From the NCBI GenBank assembly GCA_964355425.1, contig CAYHDN010000003.1, positions 1 through 30,629 on the forward strand: a stretch of 30,629 nucleotides of DNA. The letters run 5' to 3'. Below the pieces are notes generated by a model. It did no database searches. It was not told the DNA's origin and worked only from the letters and a program-made list of their open reading frames with translations. This document shows, in pieces, positions 12,139 to 19,397 of the stretch; the stretch's first letter is position 1; each line of letters starts with the position of its first letter. Both the position numbers and the translations under genes were made by a program. Source of the DNA: CAYHDN01 sp964355425. Lineage in GTDB: Bacteria; Patescibacteriota; UBA1384; XYA2-FULL-43-10; CAINNR01.

Positions 12139-12538
12139 CGTCATTGCGAGGCTTTGCGAAGCAATCTGCTTGTCGTTGCGAGGAGCAGCACTCAGCGACG
12201 CGGCAATCATGTAAATGAAACCAAAACAATGTTATATTTATTTGATGGTGAATCCTGCTGACACAGTTATTTATACTGGTATTACGAACAATTTGATCCG
12301 CCGGATGTTCGAGCATAAGTGCAAATTTATTGACGGGTTTACAAAAAAATACAATGTCAACAAGTTAGTTTATTGGGAATGTTTTGATGATCCGGAATCA
12401 GCTATCAACAGAGAAAAACAAATAAAAGCTGGTTCAAGACAAAAGAAGATTAATTTGATCGTGAAAGACAATCCGAATTTCAAAGATTTATATCAAGATA
12501 TTATTTAAGATTGCTTTGTCGTGTCTCCTCGCAATGAC
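12139..12538. mobile_element. Putative GIY-YIG cassette bounded by GTCATTGCGAGG inverted repeats
   Basis: The left arm (12139-12208) starts CGTCATTGCGAGG and contains GAAGCAATC, a second GTCGTTGCGAGGAGC and a closing GGCAATC. The right arm (12509-12538) starts GATTGCTTTGTCG and ends CCTCGCAATGAC, the complement of the left start. One GIY-YIG gene fills the space, only 6 bases from the left arm and directly at the right arm. The cassette interrupts a BRO-N gene. Similar GTCATTGCGAGG repeats are widespread in bacteria as dispersed palindromic units. Confidence 0.65.
12215..12508 (+). CDS. GIY-YIG nuclease-domain protein within repeat arms
   Basis: A 97-residue, single-domain protein. It has CYIYLMVNPADTVIYTGIT for the GIY and YIG strands, NNLIRRMFEHK with the catalytic Arg, GFTKKYNVNKLVYWE, the metal-binding Glu in PESAINREKQIKAGSRQKK and a C-terminal NPNFKDLYQDI. 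The family is often annotated as a hypothetical or UvrC-like endonuclease in Patescibacteria, Bacteroidetes and Deltaproteobacteria. All core residues look intact. It differs clearly from the GIY-YIG protein at 11280, so it is not a recent duplicate. Confidence 0.88.
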   Translation: MKPKQCYIYLMVNPADTVIYTGITNNLIRRMFEHKCKFIDGFTKKYNVNKLVYWECFDDPESAINREKQIKAGSRQKKINLIVKDNPNFKDLYQDII

Positions 12539-12540
12539 AA

Positions 12541-12657
12541 ACCAAGGATGGCGGCGAAGTTGCTGGTTCGGCGCGAAAAGATATTGAAAAAAGATCCGGC
12601 AAGAAAGTTTCAACCCGGAAAAATTATTTACCAAAACCAGCAGAGCATATTGAATAA
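12541..12657 (+). pseudogene. BRO-N family gene, 3' remnant
   Basis: In the frame starting ACC AAG GAT at 12541 the sequence encodes TKDGGEVAGSARKDIEKRSG followed by KKVSTRKNYLPKPAEHIE and TAA. This is the conserved C-terminus of the BRO-N proteins whose N-terminus lies at 11792. An in-frame TGA just upstream, in the repeat arm, blocks translation. Together with the 5' part it shows that the cassette entered, or recombined into, a bro gene with loss of the middle. Confidence 0.75.
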
Positions 12658-12692
12658 GGATGAAAAAATAATTAAAATAAACAATACTCATT

Positions 12693-13013
12693 ATGGAAAA
12701 AGAAAACAATAAAAAAACAATTTGGGAATCAGTATTTCTGATTCTACTCGTTATCGGGATTATATATTTCATGTATAACTATTTATTTAAGAAGGAAATT
12801 TGGACAGCTTACTATGAGAGAATTAACGATAATCGTATTTATACCAGCCAGGAATTTTCTACAGCCCAAGAATGTGCTAATTGGATGAATAAACAAAGAG
12901 CGTTGGAGGCAAAAACACCAACAGGTAAATATAACTTCGAGTGTGGATTAAATTGTAATCCACCAACAGCTATCAACGGACCATTCGTGTGCAATAAAAC
13001 TTTTGATAATTAG
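12693..13013 (+). CDS. Small membrane-anchored protein, unknown function
   Basis: A 106-residue protein with a short charged N-terminus, one membrane segment at about 12-32 (SVFLILLVIGIIYFMYNYLF) and an exported part of about 70 residues with four Cys (ECANW, FECGLNC, FVCNK) that could form disulfides. I do not recognise it. It lies in the accessory island, 22 bases before the FtsK-like gene, and is probably in one operon with it. Confidence 0.6.
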   Translation: MEKENNKKTIWESVFLILLVIGIIYFMYNYLFKKEIWTAYYERINDNRIYTSQEFSTAQECANWMNKQRALEAKTPTGKYNFECGLNCNPPTAINGPFVCNKTFDN

Positions 13014-13035
13014 TTTATAAAGATAAGGTGCTATT

Positions 13036-13692
13036 ATGAAACTCTTGATTGGGGAAAGCGGGGATAAGCCAATTTTCCATGATTTTGAAAAAAATCCTAT
13101 TTTGTTTATCTCAGGAGACACCGGTTCTGGCAAATCCAACCTTGAACATTACTTAATTCAGCAGGTGATAAAGGACGAGAAGTTCGACCGTATAAAATTA
13201 TTATTGGTGGATTGTAAAAGAATTGAATTTGGATATTATGTGAAATTAGGCAATTTAGTCGGGGAAAGAATTTTTTTGGGCACAGATGCTTTTGATCCAT
13301 ATAGCGAGGCCGATTGGACGACCCTGTGTAATAAATTAAATTCAGATAGGGAGGCAGAAGGCATTTTCGCTGTGATCGATGAGTACTCTGATATTATTTG
13401 CGCTATACCCGACACAATCGAGACATTTTTTGAAAAGGTGAGAGATAAGGGATATCCATTCCCATTTTATTTAGTCGTCTCAACCTCATCTCCAAGGACC
13501 GATGTCTTGACTGAAAAAATTAGCAAATTATGCGATGCAAGAATTTGTTTCAATTCCAATGACGGGAGTGTTTCAAGGGCTGTGTTAGGTGATAAAAAAT
13601 TTGCGACTAATCTTGAAGTTGGTAATGGCTATTATGGTGAATTTACCAAGATGAATTATACAAGAATAAGTGTCCCTTACGTTGAGATTTAA
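13036..13692 (+). CDS. Stand-alone FtsK/SpoIIIE-type ATPase domain
   Basis: A 218-residue protein that consists of little more than one FtsK motor domain. Walker A is GDTGSGKS (27-34), the conserved LLVDCKRIEFGYY corresponds to the FtsK DPKxxEL..Y block, Walker B is FAVIDEYSDI (about 110-119), VVSTSSPRTDVL corresponds to the ATQRPxxDVI segment, and the RICF.. VSRAVLG part follows. It lacks the membrane and gamma domains of chromosomal FtsK. Such minimal motors occur in plasmids, phages and conjugative elements. AAGGTG upstream of ATG supports the start. Confidence 0.8.
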   Translation: MKLLIGESGDKPIFHDFEKNPILFISGDTGSGKSNLEHYLIQQVIKDEKFDRIKLLLVDCKRIEFGYYVKLGNLVGERIFLGTDAFDPYSEADWTTLCNKLNSDREAEGIFAVIDEYSDIICAIPDTIETFFEKVRDKGYPFPFYLVVSTSSPRTDVLTEKISKLCDARICFNSNDGSVSRAVLGDKKFATNLEVGNGYYGEFTKMNYTRISVPYVEI

Positions 13693-13742
13693 CTATAGAT
13701 TAATATTCTTCGGTGTCCCGTTTTAACCAATAGTGAATAAAG

Positions 13743-13765
13743 AACAGATTAATTTCTGTTTTTTT
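13743..13765 (+). terminator. Terminator after the FtsK-like gene
   Basis: AACAGA-TTAATT-TCTGTT is followed by a run of T, 51 bases after the stop codon. It separates the island from the core gene that follows. Confidence 0.65.
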
Positions 13766-13793
13766 AATTTATGTTATGTTACAATTATTTTAG

Positions 13794-14471
13794 ATGGCAG
13801 ATACAAGATCACGAACGAAAAAAATTATCTTAACACTTACCATTATCGCAGTTCTCTTGGCGGGGTATTTTTATCTGCCGATGATTTTAGGTGACGCGGT
13901 TTTCCCATTGCAGTATCAAGATACGATAAAAAAATGGAGCCGAGAGTATAATGAAGACCCGTTTTTGGTCGCGGCGATAATTATGCAAGAGTCGGGATAT
14001 AATCCAAAAGCAAATTCGCCGGTTGGCGCCATGGGATTAATGCAAATTATGCCGGGCACCGGCAAGGGAATAGCCTCGGGTGTTGGTTATCCCAATTACT
14101 CTTCTGATAAACTTTACGATCCTGATGTTTCGATTCAGTTTGGCACTTGGTATATTCATGTGATGAAAGAAAAGTATGGCGGCAACGTTACCGCGGCGCT
14201 GGCCGCCTATAATGCCGGAAGCGGCAATGCCGACAAATGGGTCAGAATGGGGCTTTTAAATTCGCCAAACGATAATAGATACGCAAAAAATGTCCAAGAG
14301 TATATGGAAGTCTACCACAAACTCTACCAAAGAGAGCTTGAGCTTGGTGGCCAACCCCTGCCAGCAGATCCAATTGCCCTGAAAAAACAGGAAGAACCGT
14401 CTCGAAATGTTGTTTGGGGCCGGATGTTAAAAGATTTGGTCAAGGTTTTTTATGACGTAGACCAGCAGTAG
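13794..14471 (+). CDS. Membrane-anchored lytic transglycosylase (SLT/GH23)
   Basis: A 225-residue protein with an N-terminal membrane anchor (about 12-33) and an SLT domain. The catalytic Glu is E66 in AAIIMQESGYNP. GAMGLMQIMPGTG, the later TWYIHVMKEKYGG and AALAAYNAGSGNADKW are the family blocks. It cleaves the glycan strands of peptidoglycan in the periplasm. A TACAAT -10-like box ends 8 bases before the ATG, which would give a leader of about 2 bases, and there is no Shine-Dalgarno. Confidence 0.92.
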   Translation: MADTRSRTKKIILTLTIIAVLLAGYFYLPMILGDAVFPLQYQDTIKKWSREYNEDPFLVAAIIMQESGYNPKANSPVGAMGLMQIMPGTGKGIASGVGYPNYSSDKLYDPDVSIQFGTWYIHVMKEKYGGNVTAALAAYNAGSGNADKWVRMGLLNSPNDNRYAKNVQEYMEVYHKLYQRELELGGQPLPADPIALKKQEEPSRNVVWGRMLKDLVKVFYDVDQQ

Positions 14472-14473
14472 TT

Positions 14474-14540
14474 GCATTGAATTATGAATAATGAATGATG
14501 AGTTTTGGTAACCCATAATTCACAATTCCAAATTCATGAT
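14474..14540. repeat. Intergenic ATGAATTATGAATAATGAAT-type inverted repeat
   Basis: TGAATTATGAATAATGAATG is followed by its rough complement CATAATTCACAATTCCAAATTCATG. This is another A/T-rich repeat family of the genome. Confidence 0.55.
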
Positions 14541-14580
14541 TCAAAAAACCTTCTGTTACTTTCTAACTAAAATTATTCAA

Positions 14581-16377
14581 ATGACGTCTTCAGAACTGAG
14601 AAATAAATTCATATCATTTTTCCAGGAGCGGGGTCACAAGGTGATCCCTTCTGCTTCTTTAGTGCCGGTAAATGACCCGTCGGTACTTTTCACCACTGCC
14701 GGAATGCATCCGTTGGTGCCGTATCTAACTGGTACCAAGCATCCAAGTGGACAGAGACTGGTTAATGTTCAAAGGTGTATGCGTACAGGAGACGTTGATG
14801 ATGTTGGCGATACTTTTCATCATACTTTTTTCGAAATGCTTGGTAATTGGTCTGTGGGTGACGCAAATTTCGCCAACGGAATTGGTGAAAACGGATACTG
14901 GAAAGAAGAGGCAATCAAATGGAGTTTCGAATTTTTGACGTCTGATAAATGGTTGGGAATTCCTGTTAGCAAATTAGCGATTACTGTTTTTGAGGGAGAC
15001 AATGATGCTCCTTTTGACGAAGAATCTTACAAATTTTGGCGTGAGTTGGGAATTATTGAAAAAAGAATTATAAAGCTACCAAAAAAGAATAACTGGTGGG
15101 GCCAGGTTCTTGGGCCGTGTGGTCCAAATACCGAAATGTTTTACTGGTCTGGGGACAATAGTGTACCAGAAAGTTTTGACTACAGGGATACGACATGGGT
15201 GGAAATTTGGAACGATGTGTTCATGGAATATGATCGCAAAGTCAAGGAATACGATGACGACGGTCGCCCGATAGATTTTTATTTTGACCATTTGAAACAA
15301 AAAAATGTTGATACTGGCATGGGCCTAGAAAGAACACTAGCTCTGATGAATGGGATCGATGATAATTATAGAACTAAGCTATTCTGGCCAATAATTGAAA
15401 AAATCGAAGAAATTTCAGGAAAAAAATATTCTGAAAATAAAAAAGAGATGAGAATTATTGCTGATCATATTAAAGCGGCTGTCATGGCCATTTCTGACGG
15501 GGCAGTTCCATCCAACAAAGATGCAGGATATGTTATCAGGAGACTGATCAGGCGCTCGGTTGTAAAAGCAAATCGATTGGGAATTACTGAAAATTTCACT
15601 GCAAATTTAGCGAATTCAATATTTTTGATTTATCAAAATGTTTATCAGATAAATAAAGACCATGTTTTAGAGGAGTTAAACAAAGAAGAAACTAAGTTTA
15701 GAAAAACGCTCAATATCGGATTAAAAATTTTGGACGACATTCGGGAAGTCGACGGGCAAGTCCTTTTTCATTTATTTCAAACTTATGGGTTGCCAGTTGA
15801 GGTTTCGCTTGAAGAAGCTAAGCAAAGATCGCTTCGAATCGTTGAGAATTCAGACCACATCTTTGAGAGTTTGTATAAGAAGCACCAGGATCTTTCCCGC
15901 ACCGCTTCTGCCGGGATGTTTAAGGGTGGTTTGGCGGATAATAAAGTTGAGACTACACGATTGCACACCGCAGCTCATTTATTGTTGGCGGCGTTGCGGC
16001 AGGTTTTATCGCCAGAAGTTTCGCAAAAAGGTTCGAACATCACCGAGGAACGATTACGATTTGATTTTAACTGGCCGGAAAAATTAACTTCTGATCAGAT
16101 CGCGCAAGTGGAAAAAATCGTCAACGAAAAAATCAGAGAAAATCTGCCGGTTGAAATGGAGGAGATGTCGTTGGCCGAGGCCAAATCCTCCGGTGCCGGC
16201 GGCGTTTTTGATGATCGCTATGGAGAAAAAGTCAAAGTTTATACTATGGGGTTATTTTCTCGCGAGATCTGCGGCGGACCTCATGTTAAAGCAACCGGTG
16301 AGCTTGGAACTTTCAAAATCACAAAAGAAGAGTCCTCAAGCGCCGGAATTCGAAGAATTAAAGCAATTTTGGAGTAA
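14581..16377 (+). CDS. alaS: Alanine-tRNA ligase, minimal form without C-Ala domain
   Basis: A 598-residue AlaRS. The catalytic core begins MTSSELRNKFISFFQERGH and includes VNVQRCMRTGDVDDVGDTFH and FFEMLGNWSVGD. The tRNA-recognition part is in the middle. The editing domain carries HTAAH (462-466) and the CGGPH motif (C564, H568), so the zinc-binding editing site is intact. The chain ends right after SSSAGIRRIKAILE, so the C-terminal oligomerization (DHHA1-like C-Ala) domain, present in the ~870-residue E. coli enzyme, is absent. I take the ATG at 14581; an upstream in-frame ATG at 14536 lies in repeat DNA. No Shine-Dalgarno is seen. Confidence 0.95.
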   Translation: MTSSELRNKFISFFQERGHKVIPSASLVPVNDPSVLFTTAGMHPLVPYLTGTKHPSGQRLVNVQRCMRTGDVDDVGDTFHHTFFEMLGNWSVGDANFANGIGENGYWKEEAIKWSFEFLTSDKWLGIPVSKLAITVFEGDNDAPFDEESYKFWRELGIIEKRIIKLPKKNNWWGQVLGPCGPNTEMFYWSGDNSVPESFDYRDTTWVEIWNDVFMEYDRKVKEYDDDGRPIDFYFDHLKQKNVDTGMGLERTLALMNGIDDNYRTKLFWPIIEKIEEISGKKYSENKKEMRIIADHIKAAVMAISDGAVPSNKDAGYVIRRLIRRSVVKANRLGITENFTANLANSIFLIYQNVYQINKDHVLEELNKEETKFRKTLNIGLKILDDIREVDGQVLFHLFQTYGLPVEVSLEEAKQRSLRIVENSDHIFESLYKKHQDLSRTASAGMFKGGLADNKVETTRLHTAAHLLLAALRQVLSPEVSQKGSNITEERLRFDFNWPEKLTSDQIAQVEKIVNEKIRENLPVEMEEMSLAEAKSSGAGGVFDDRYGEKVKVYTMGLFSREICGGPHVKATGELGTFKITKEESSSAGIRRIKAILE

Positions 16378-16478
16378 TTTTCTGCGAGTTTAATTTTTTG
16401 TCAACTATAAATGATATTTTGTCTAATTTGTTATCGATCGTCAACAATCTGGACAAAATTCGAATCAAATAGATCTAA

Positions 16479-16507
16479 TAAAAAAAGCCCGACCTTTGCG
16501 GTCGGGG
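16479..16507 (-). terminator. Terminator of the small orphan gene
   Basis: On the minus strand CCCGACC-GCAAA-GGTCGGG is followed by C and seven T. It ends the gene at 16527-16697 and may also stop plus-strand reading from alaS. Confidence 0.88.
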
Positions 16508-16526
16508 GAGGAAATTGATGCGCGCT

Positions 16527-16697
16527 TCAGCGCTTGAGCGCCTCCAGCAGCAACTTTCTTCGCGGCCGGGGCAAGCACATTGATGCCTTTCGAACATCAC
16601 CTCTCTTGACTGGATCAGCCGCTGCATAGCCTTTGTTATAGCGCCGATTCGCTCCGGCTAGAATCGCAGCTATCTCTTCGCCGCTAACTTTTGTCAT
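16527..16697 (-). CDS. 56-residue basic orphan protein
   Basis: Short, but well supported as a gene: a consensus-like promoter, the Shine-Dalgarno GTGAGGTGA 6 bases before ATG, and a strong terminator 20 bases after the stop. The protein begins MTKVSGEEIAAILAGANRRY, has a central DPVKRGDVRKASMC and ends LPRPRRKLLLEALKR. It is basic, has one Cys and may be mostly helical. I do not recognise it. Its GC content is well above that of the flanking core genes. Its promoter overlaps the divergent promoter of the FtsA-like gene. Confidence 0.72.
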   Translation of the reverse strand: MTKVSGEEIAAILAGANRRYNKGYAAADPVKRGDVRKASMCLPRPRRKLLLEALKR

Positions 16698-16719
16698 CGG
16701 AAATCACCTCACAAAATAA

Positions 16720-16748
16720 ATTTTATCACGCTTTGCATTTCTATTCAA
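16720..16748 (-). promoter_or_regulatory. Promoter of the 56-residue orphan
   Basis: On the minus strand the -35 TTGAAT (16743-16748), a 17-base spacer and -10 TAAAAT (16720-16725). Confidence 0.7.
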
Positions 16749-16761
16749 TAAGTTATACAAT
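16733..16761 (+). promoter_or_regulatory. Divergent promoter of the FtsA-like gene
   Basis: The -35 TTGCAT (16733-16738), a 17-base spacer and -10 TACAAT (16756-16761). The -35 lies between the -10 and -35 of the opposing promoter, so both cannot be occupied at once. Confidence 0.65.
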
Positions 16762-16796
16762 ATAGTGAGAATTAATGATTTTAGTGAGGGGCTTAT

Positions 16797-18041
16797 ATGG
16801 CTCTATTTGGGATTGGAAAAAAGAAGAATTATGCATTGGCACTCGACGTCGGGACCGAGTTTGTTAAGGCGCTGATTTTTCGCATTGATGACGATCAAGC
16901 TTCAGTTATCGGTGTCGGTCGTCAGCGACAGAAACTTTCTGATATGCAAGGCGGACGAGTTACTGATATTGCTGGTGTCATCGCCAATTGCGAAAAAGCC
17001 CTCGATCAGGCGGCAGAGGAGGCCGGCACAGCGCCGACTCAATGTGTCGTCGGTATTGCCGGTGAATTGGTCAAGGGCGCGACGACAACTGTTCATTATC
17101 AGCGGCCGGCGCCGAAGTCAAAAGTCACCGTGTCGGAGTTGAAAACCATCATTACTGAAGTCCAGCAAAAGGCTTTTGAAAAAACTCGGGCTAATTTAGC
17201 CTGGGAGACCGGCTACTCCGAGATCGATGTTCGGTTAGTCAATTCGGCGGTAGTTGACGTCAAAATTGATGGCTATAAAGTCACTAATCCGGTTGGTTTT
17301 CAGGGCCGTGATATTTCTGTTGGGATTTTCAATGCCTTTGCGCCAATTGTTCACTTGGGTGCTCTGCAAACCATCACTGAAGGCCTTGGGTTGGATCTTT
17401 TGGGCGTTGTCGCCGAACCCTACGCCGTAGCGCGAAGCATGGGTATGGAGGAGTCGGTGGAGTTTTCAGCAATATTTATTGATATTGGCGGCGGCACAAC
17501 TGATATTGCTGTTGTCAGAAACGGCGGTGTTGAAGGAACAAAAATGTTTGCCATTGGAGGCCGGGTTTTTACCAAGCGGCTGGCAAATGAATTTAACTTA
17601 AACTTTTCCGAAGCGGAAAAATTAAAAATACTTTATTCAGACGGCGAATTAGAAAAAGCCCGGGAAGAAAAAGTCAGGAAGTCGCTCGAGGGTGATACCC
17701 AAGTTTGGCTTTCAGGGGTCCAACTGGCGCTGGAGGAGTTTTCCGGAGTTGACCTACTCCCCTCGAAAATTCTTCTCTGCGGCGGCGGCAGTATGCTTCC
17801 CGACATTAAAAAAGCCCTTGAAGATTCCGATTGGGCAGATGATCTACCGTTTGCTAGAAAACCAAAAGCCAGTTTTATCAAGCCGCGAGACGTCGCTGGT
17901 GTTCTGGACGAGACTGAAAGTCTCTCTGATCCGCAGGATATTACCCCAATGGCATTGGCAAATATGGCGATTGATCTGGCTGGCCAACCATCCGTGATTA
18001 CTGGTACAATGGATAAAGTGGTTGATTCACTTAAAGAGTAG
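16797..18041 (+). CDS. FtsA/PilM-like actin-fold ATPase
   Basis: A 414-residue actin-superfamily protein. Phosphate 1 is in ALALDVGTEFVKALIF (about 14-29). Phosphate 2 is FIDIGGGTTDIAVV (about 227-240). The adenosine site is ILLCGGGSMLP (about 324-334). Residues about 80-200 hold the 1C-type subdomain typical of FtsA and PilM. FtsA tethers FtsZ filaments to the membrane; PilM builds the inner ring of type IV pili. No other pil or fts genes are adjacent, and I see no C-terminal amphipathic FtsA membrane helix, so I do not choose between them. GTGAGGGG upstream gives a good start at 16797. Confidence 0.85.
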   Translation: MALFGIGKKKNYALALDVGTEFVKALIFRIDDDQASVIGVGRQRQKLSDMQGGRVTDIAGVIANCEKALDQAAEEAGTAPTQCVVGIAGELVKGATTTVHYQRPAPKSKVTVSELKTIITEVQQKAFEKTRANLAWETGYSEIDVRLVNSAVVDVKIDGYKVTNPVGFQGRDISVGIFNAFAPIVHLGALQTITEGLGLDLLGVVAEPYAVARSMGMEESVEFSAIFIDIGGGTTDIAVVRNGGVEGTKMFAIGGRVFTKRLANEFNLNFSEAEKLKILYSDGELEKAREEKVRKSLEGDTQVWLSGVQLALEEFSGVDLLPSKILLCGGGSMLPDIKKALEDSDWADDLPFARKPKASFIKPRDVAGVLDETESLSDPQDITPMALANMAIDLAGQPSVITGTMDKVVDSLKE

Positions 18042-18102
18042 CTTAAATGGAAGTTCTAACACTGACTCAACTACACTGGCTCAACACTGACCAAAGAAAC
18101 TA

Positions 18103-18132
18103 TTGACAAAATAAATCCAGTTGCGCTATAAT
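18103..18132 (+). promoter_or_regulatory. Near-consensus promoter TTGACA-18-TATAAT
   Basis: Both hexamers are perfect, with an 18-base spacer. The predicted transcript starts near 18139 and meets a strong terminator only about 20-45 bases later, so it would be a short RNA unless it reads through into the NYN gene. Confidence 0.85.
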
Positions 18133-18154
18133 TAAAACATAACTTAGCTAAACA

Positions 18155-18195
18155 CCCCCCGGCTCTGTCAAAGGATCCGGGGGTTTCATATTTTC
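18155..18195 (+). terminator. Strong hairpin terminator downstream of the consensus promoter
   Basis: CCCCCGG (18156-18162) pairs with CCGGGGG (18177-18183), followed by TTTCATATTTT. Confidence 0.8.
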
Positions 18196-18213
18196 TGGCG
18201 GCTAGAGTATAAT
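18185..18213 (+). promoter_or_regulatory. Promoter of the NYN gene, leaderless start
   Basis: The -10 TATAAT (18208-18213) ends six bases before the ATG at 18220, so +1 falls on the A of ATG. With a 17-base spacer, the -35 is TTCATA (4/6), inside the tail of the preceding terminator. Confidence 0.6.
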
Positions 18214-18219
18214 AGAACT

Positions 18220-18750
18220 ATGAAAAAAGATCTCGTCATTTTTGATGGTAGCAATTTTTATCATGGGGCAAAACGATTATCTCCACGTACCCATTTGACT
18301 GATTTTAATTACCGGAAGTTTGCCGAAGAAGTCGCAAAAAATAAAAATATTGAAATTGAATACTGCGTTGGTGAGATCAAACAAAATCAGCGTCATCAAA
18401 AATCGTATAAACTTTATGCTAACCAACAAGCACTTTTTTATAATTTGCAGAAACAAAATATTGAGATAAAAAAAGGTTTCATCCTCTATTCGAGCCTTAG
18501 TTATCACGAAAAGGGAGTTGATGTTCAAATTGCTCTTGACATCGCAATTGGTGCACTCAAGAATAAATACCGAAAATGTTATATAATATCATCAGATACT
18601 GACATTTTGCCAGCGATTTTAGTAGCTAAAGACGAGGACAAAGAAATTATTTATTGCGGGTTTGATAAAGCGATTAGTCGAATGATGAAAGCCAGATGTT
18701 CAGCGACAATTTGTATCAAAAAAGAAATGATAAAAAAATTTAGCAAATAA
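18220..18750 (+). CDS. NYN-domain (PIN-like) ribonuclease, LabA/DUF88 type
   Basis: A 176-residue protein with the acidic sites of the NYN fold: DLVIFDGSNFYHG at the N-terminus (Asp and Asn), EKGVDVQIALDIAIGAL in the middle, and CYIISSDTDILPAILVAKDEDKEIIY, which includes SDTD. NYN proteins cleave RNA, often in tRNA or rRNA processing or in toxin systems. It has its own leaderless promoter and is followed after 10 bases by a membrane protein with a strong Shine-Dalgarno. The target RNA is unknown. Confidence 0.88.
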   Translation: MKKDLVIFDGSNFYHGAKRLSPRTHLTDFNYRKFAEEVAKNKNIEIEYCVGEIKQNQRHQKSYKLYANQQALFYNLQKQNIEIKKGFILYSSLSYHEKGVDVQIALDIAIGALKNKYRKCYIISSDTDILPAILVAKDEDKEIIYCGFDKAISRMMKARCSATICIKKEMIKKFSK

Positions 18751-18760
18751 AAGGAGGGAA

Positions 18761-19360
18761 ATGTCTAATTTCTGGAAAATATTTATCACAATCATTATCA
18801 CAGCCGCAATTATCGGTGGTGGCGGATATTGGTATATGAACAAAAAAGCTAATGACGACAAAGCTAAGCTCCAAAGCCAAATAGATGACTTGAATAAACA
18901 AGTTGCAGAGTTAAAAGCTACCAGCTCAACATCGGCAACCACTGATGAAACAGCAAATTGGAAGACTTACACAAATTCAACTTATGGATTTAGTTTCAAA
19001 TATCCAGCAAACTTTACGGTTGCCGATGAACTTAACAAAACCGGTAACTGGACGGTTGCCAAGAAGCTAAAGGTTAGTGATTCAACTGATGGTTTAGAGC
19101 TTTGGGTCAACCCTGATGGTTTTGGGCCATTCTTTCCAGAATATACTTACAAAATAACTCCTACTGCAACGGGATTGACTATCAACTCGAAGGATAAAGA
19201 GTCCGCCGAAGATGGCCAAAGTGACGATGTGACTTTTGCAAAAACACAATTTACTTATGGCAAAAACACATATCTATTGCATTACAAAATTAAAGGATCA
19301 GATTCTAAGCCATTGACTCAGTTTGATACCTTCCTTTCCACCTTCCAATTCACTAAATAA
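18761..19360 (+). CDS. Membrane-anchored extracytoplasmic protein, unknown function
   Basis: A 199-residue protein with an N-terminal anchor (about 7-26), a short coiled coil (about 30-53, DDKAKLQSQIDDLNKQVAEL), a Ser/Thr linker, and a globular domain that opens with WKTYTNSTYGFSFKYPANFT. That opening (TYGFSFKYP) is common in small surface proteins of Patescibacteria and Gram-positive bacteria, including PsbP-like folds. No catalytic motif is seen. AAGGAGGGAA before the ATG is one of the best Shine-Dalgarno sequences in the window. Confidence 0.7.
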   Translation: MSNFWKIFITIIITAAIIGGGGYWYMNKKANDDKAKLQSQIDDLNKQVAELKATSSTSATTDETANWKTYTNSTYGFSFKYPANFTVADELNKTGNWTVAKKLKVSDSTDGLELWVNPDGFGPFFPEYTYKITPTATGLTINSKDKESAEDGQSDDVTFAKTQFTYGKNTYLLHYKIKGSDSKPLTQFDTFLSTFQFTK

Positions 19361-19394
19361 TTTTGAGTTTTGACTTTTAAGTTTTGAGTTATAG
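19361..19394. repeat. TTTTGAGTTTTGACTTTT-type intergenic repeat
   Basis: The reverse complement (CTATAACTCAAAACT, AAAAGTCAAAACT) matches the units found inside miaA at about 30-80. Confidence 0.65.
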
Positions 19395-19397
19395 AAA

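Noticed and set aside
12521..12712. Open frame of 63 codons as a gene
   Set aside because: It starts within the repeat arm and crosses the BRO-N remnant in a different frame; the BRO-N frame explains the bases.
13036..13692. Chromosomal FtsK
   Set aside because: Only the motor core is present; there are no membrane or DNA-guiding domains.
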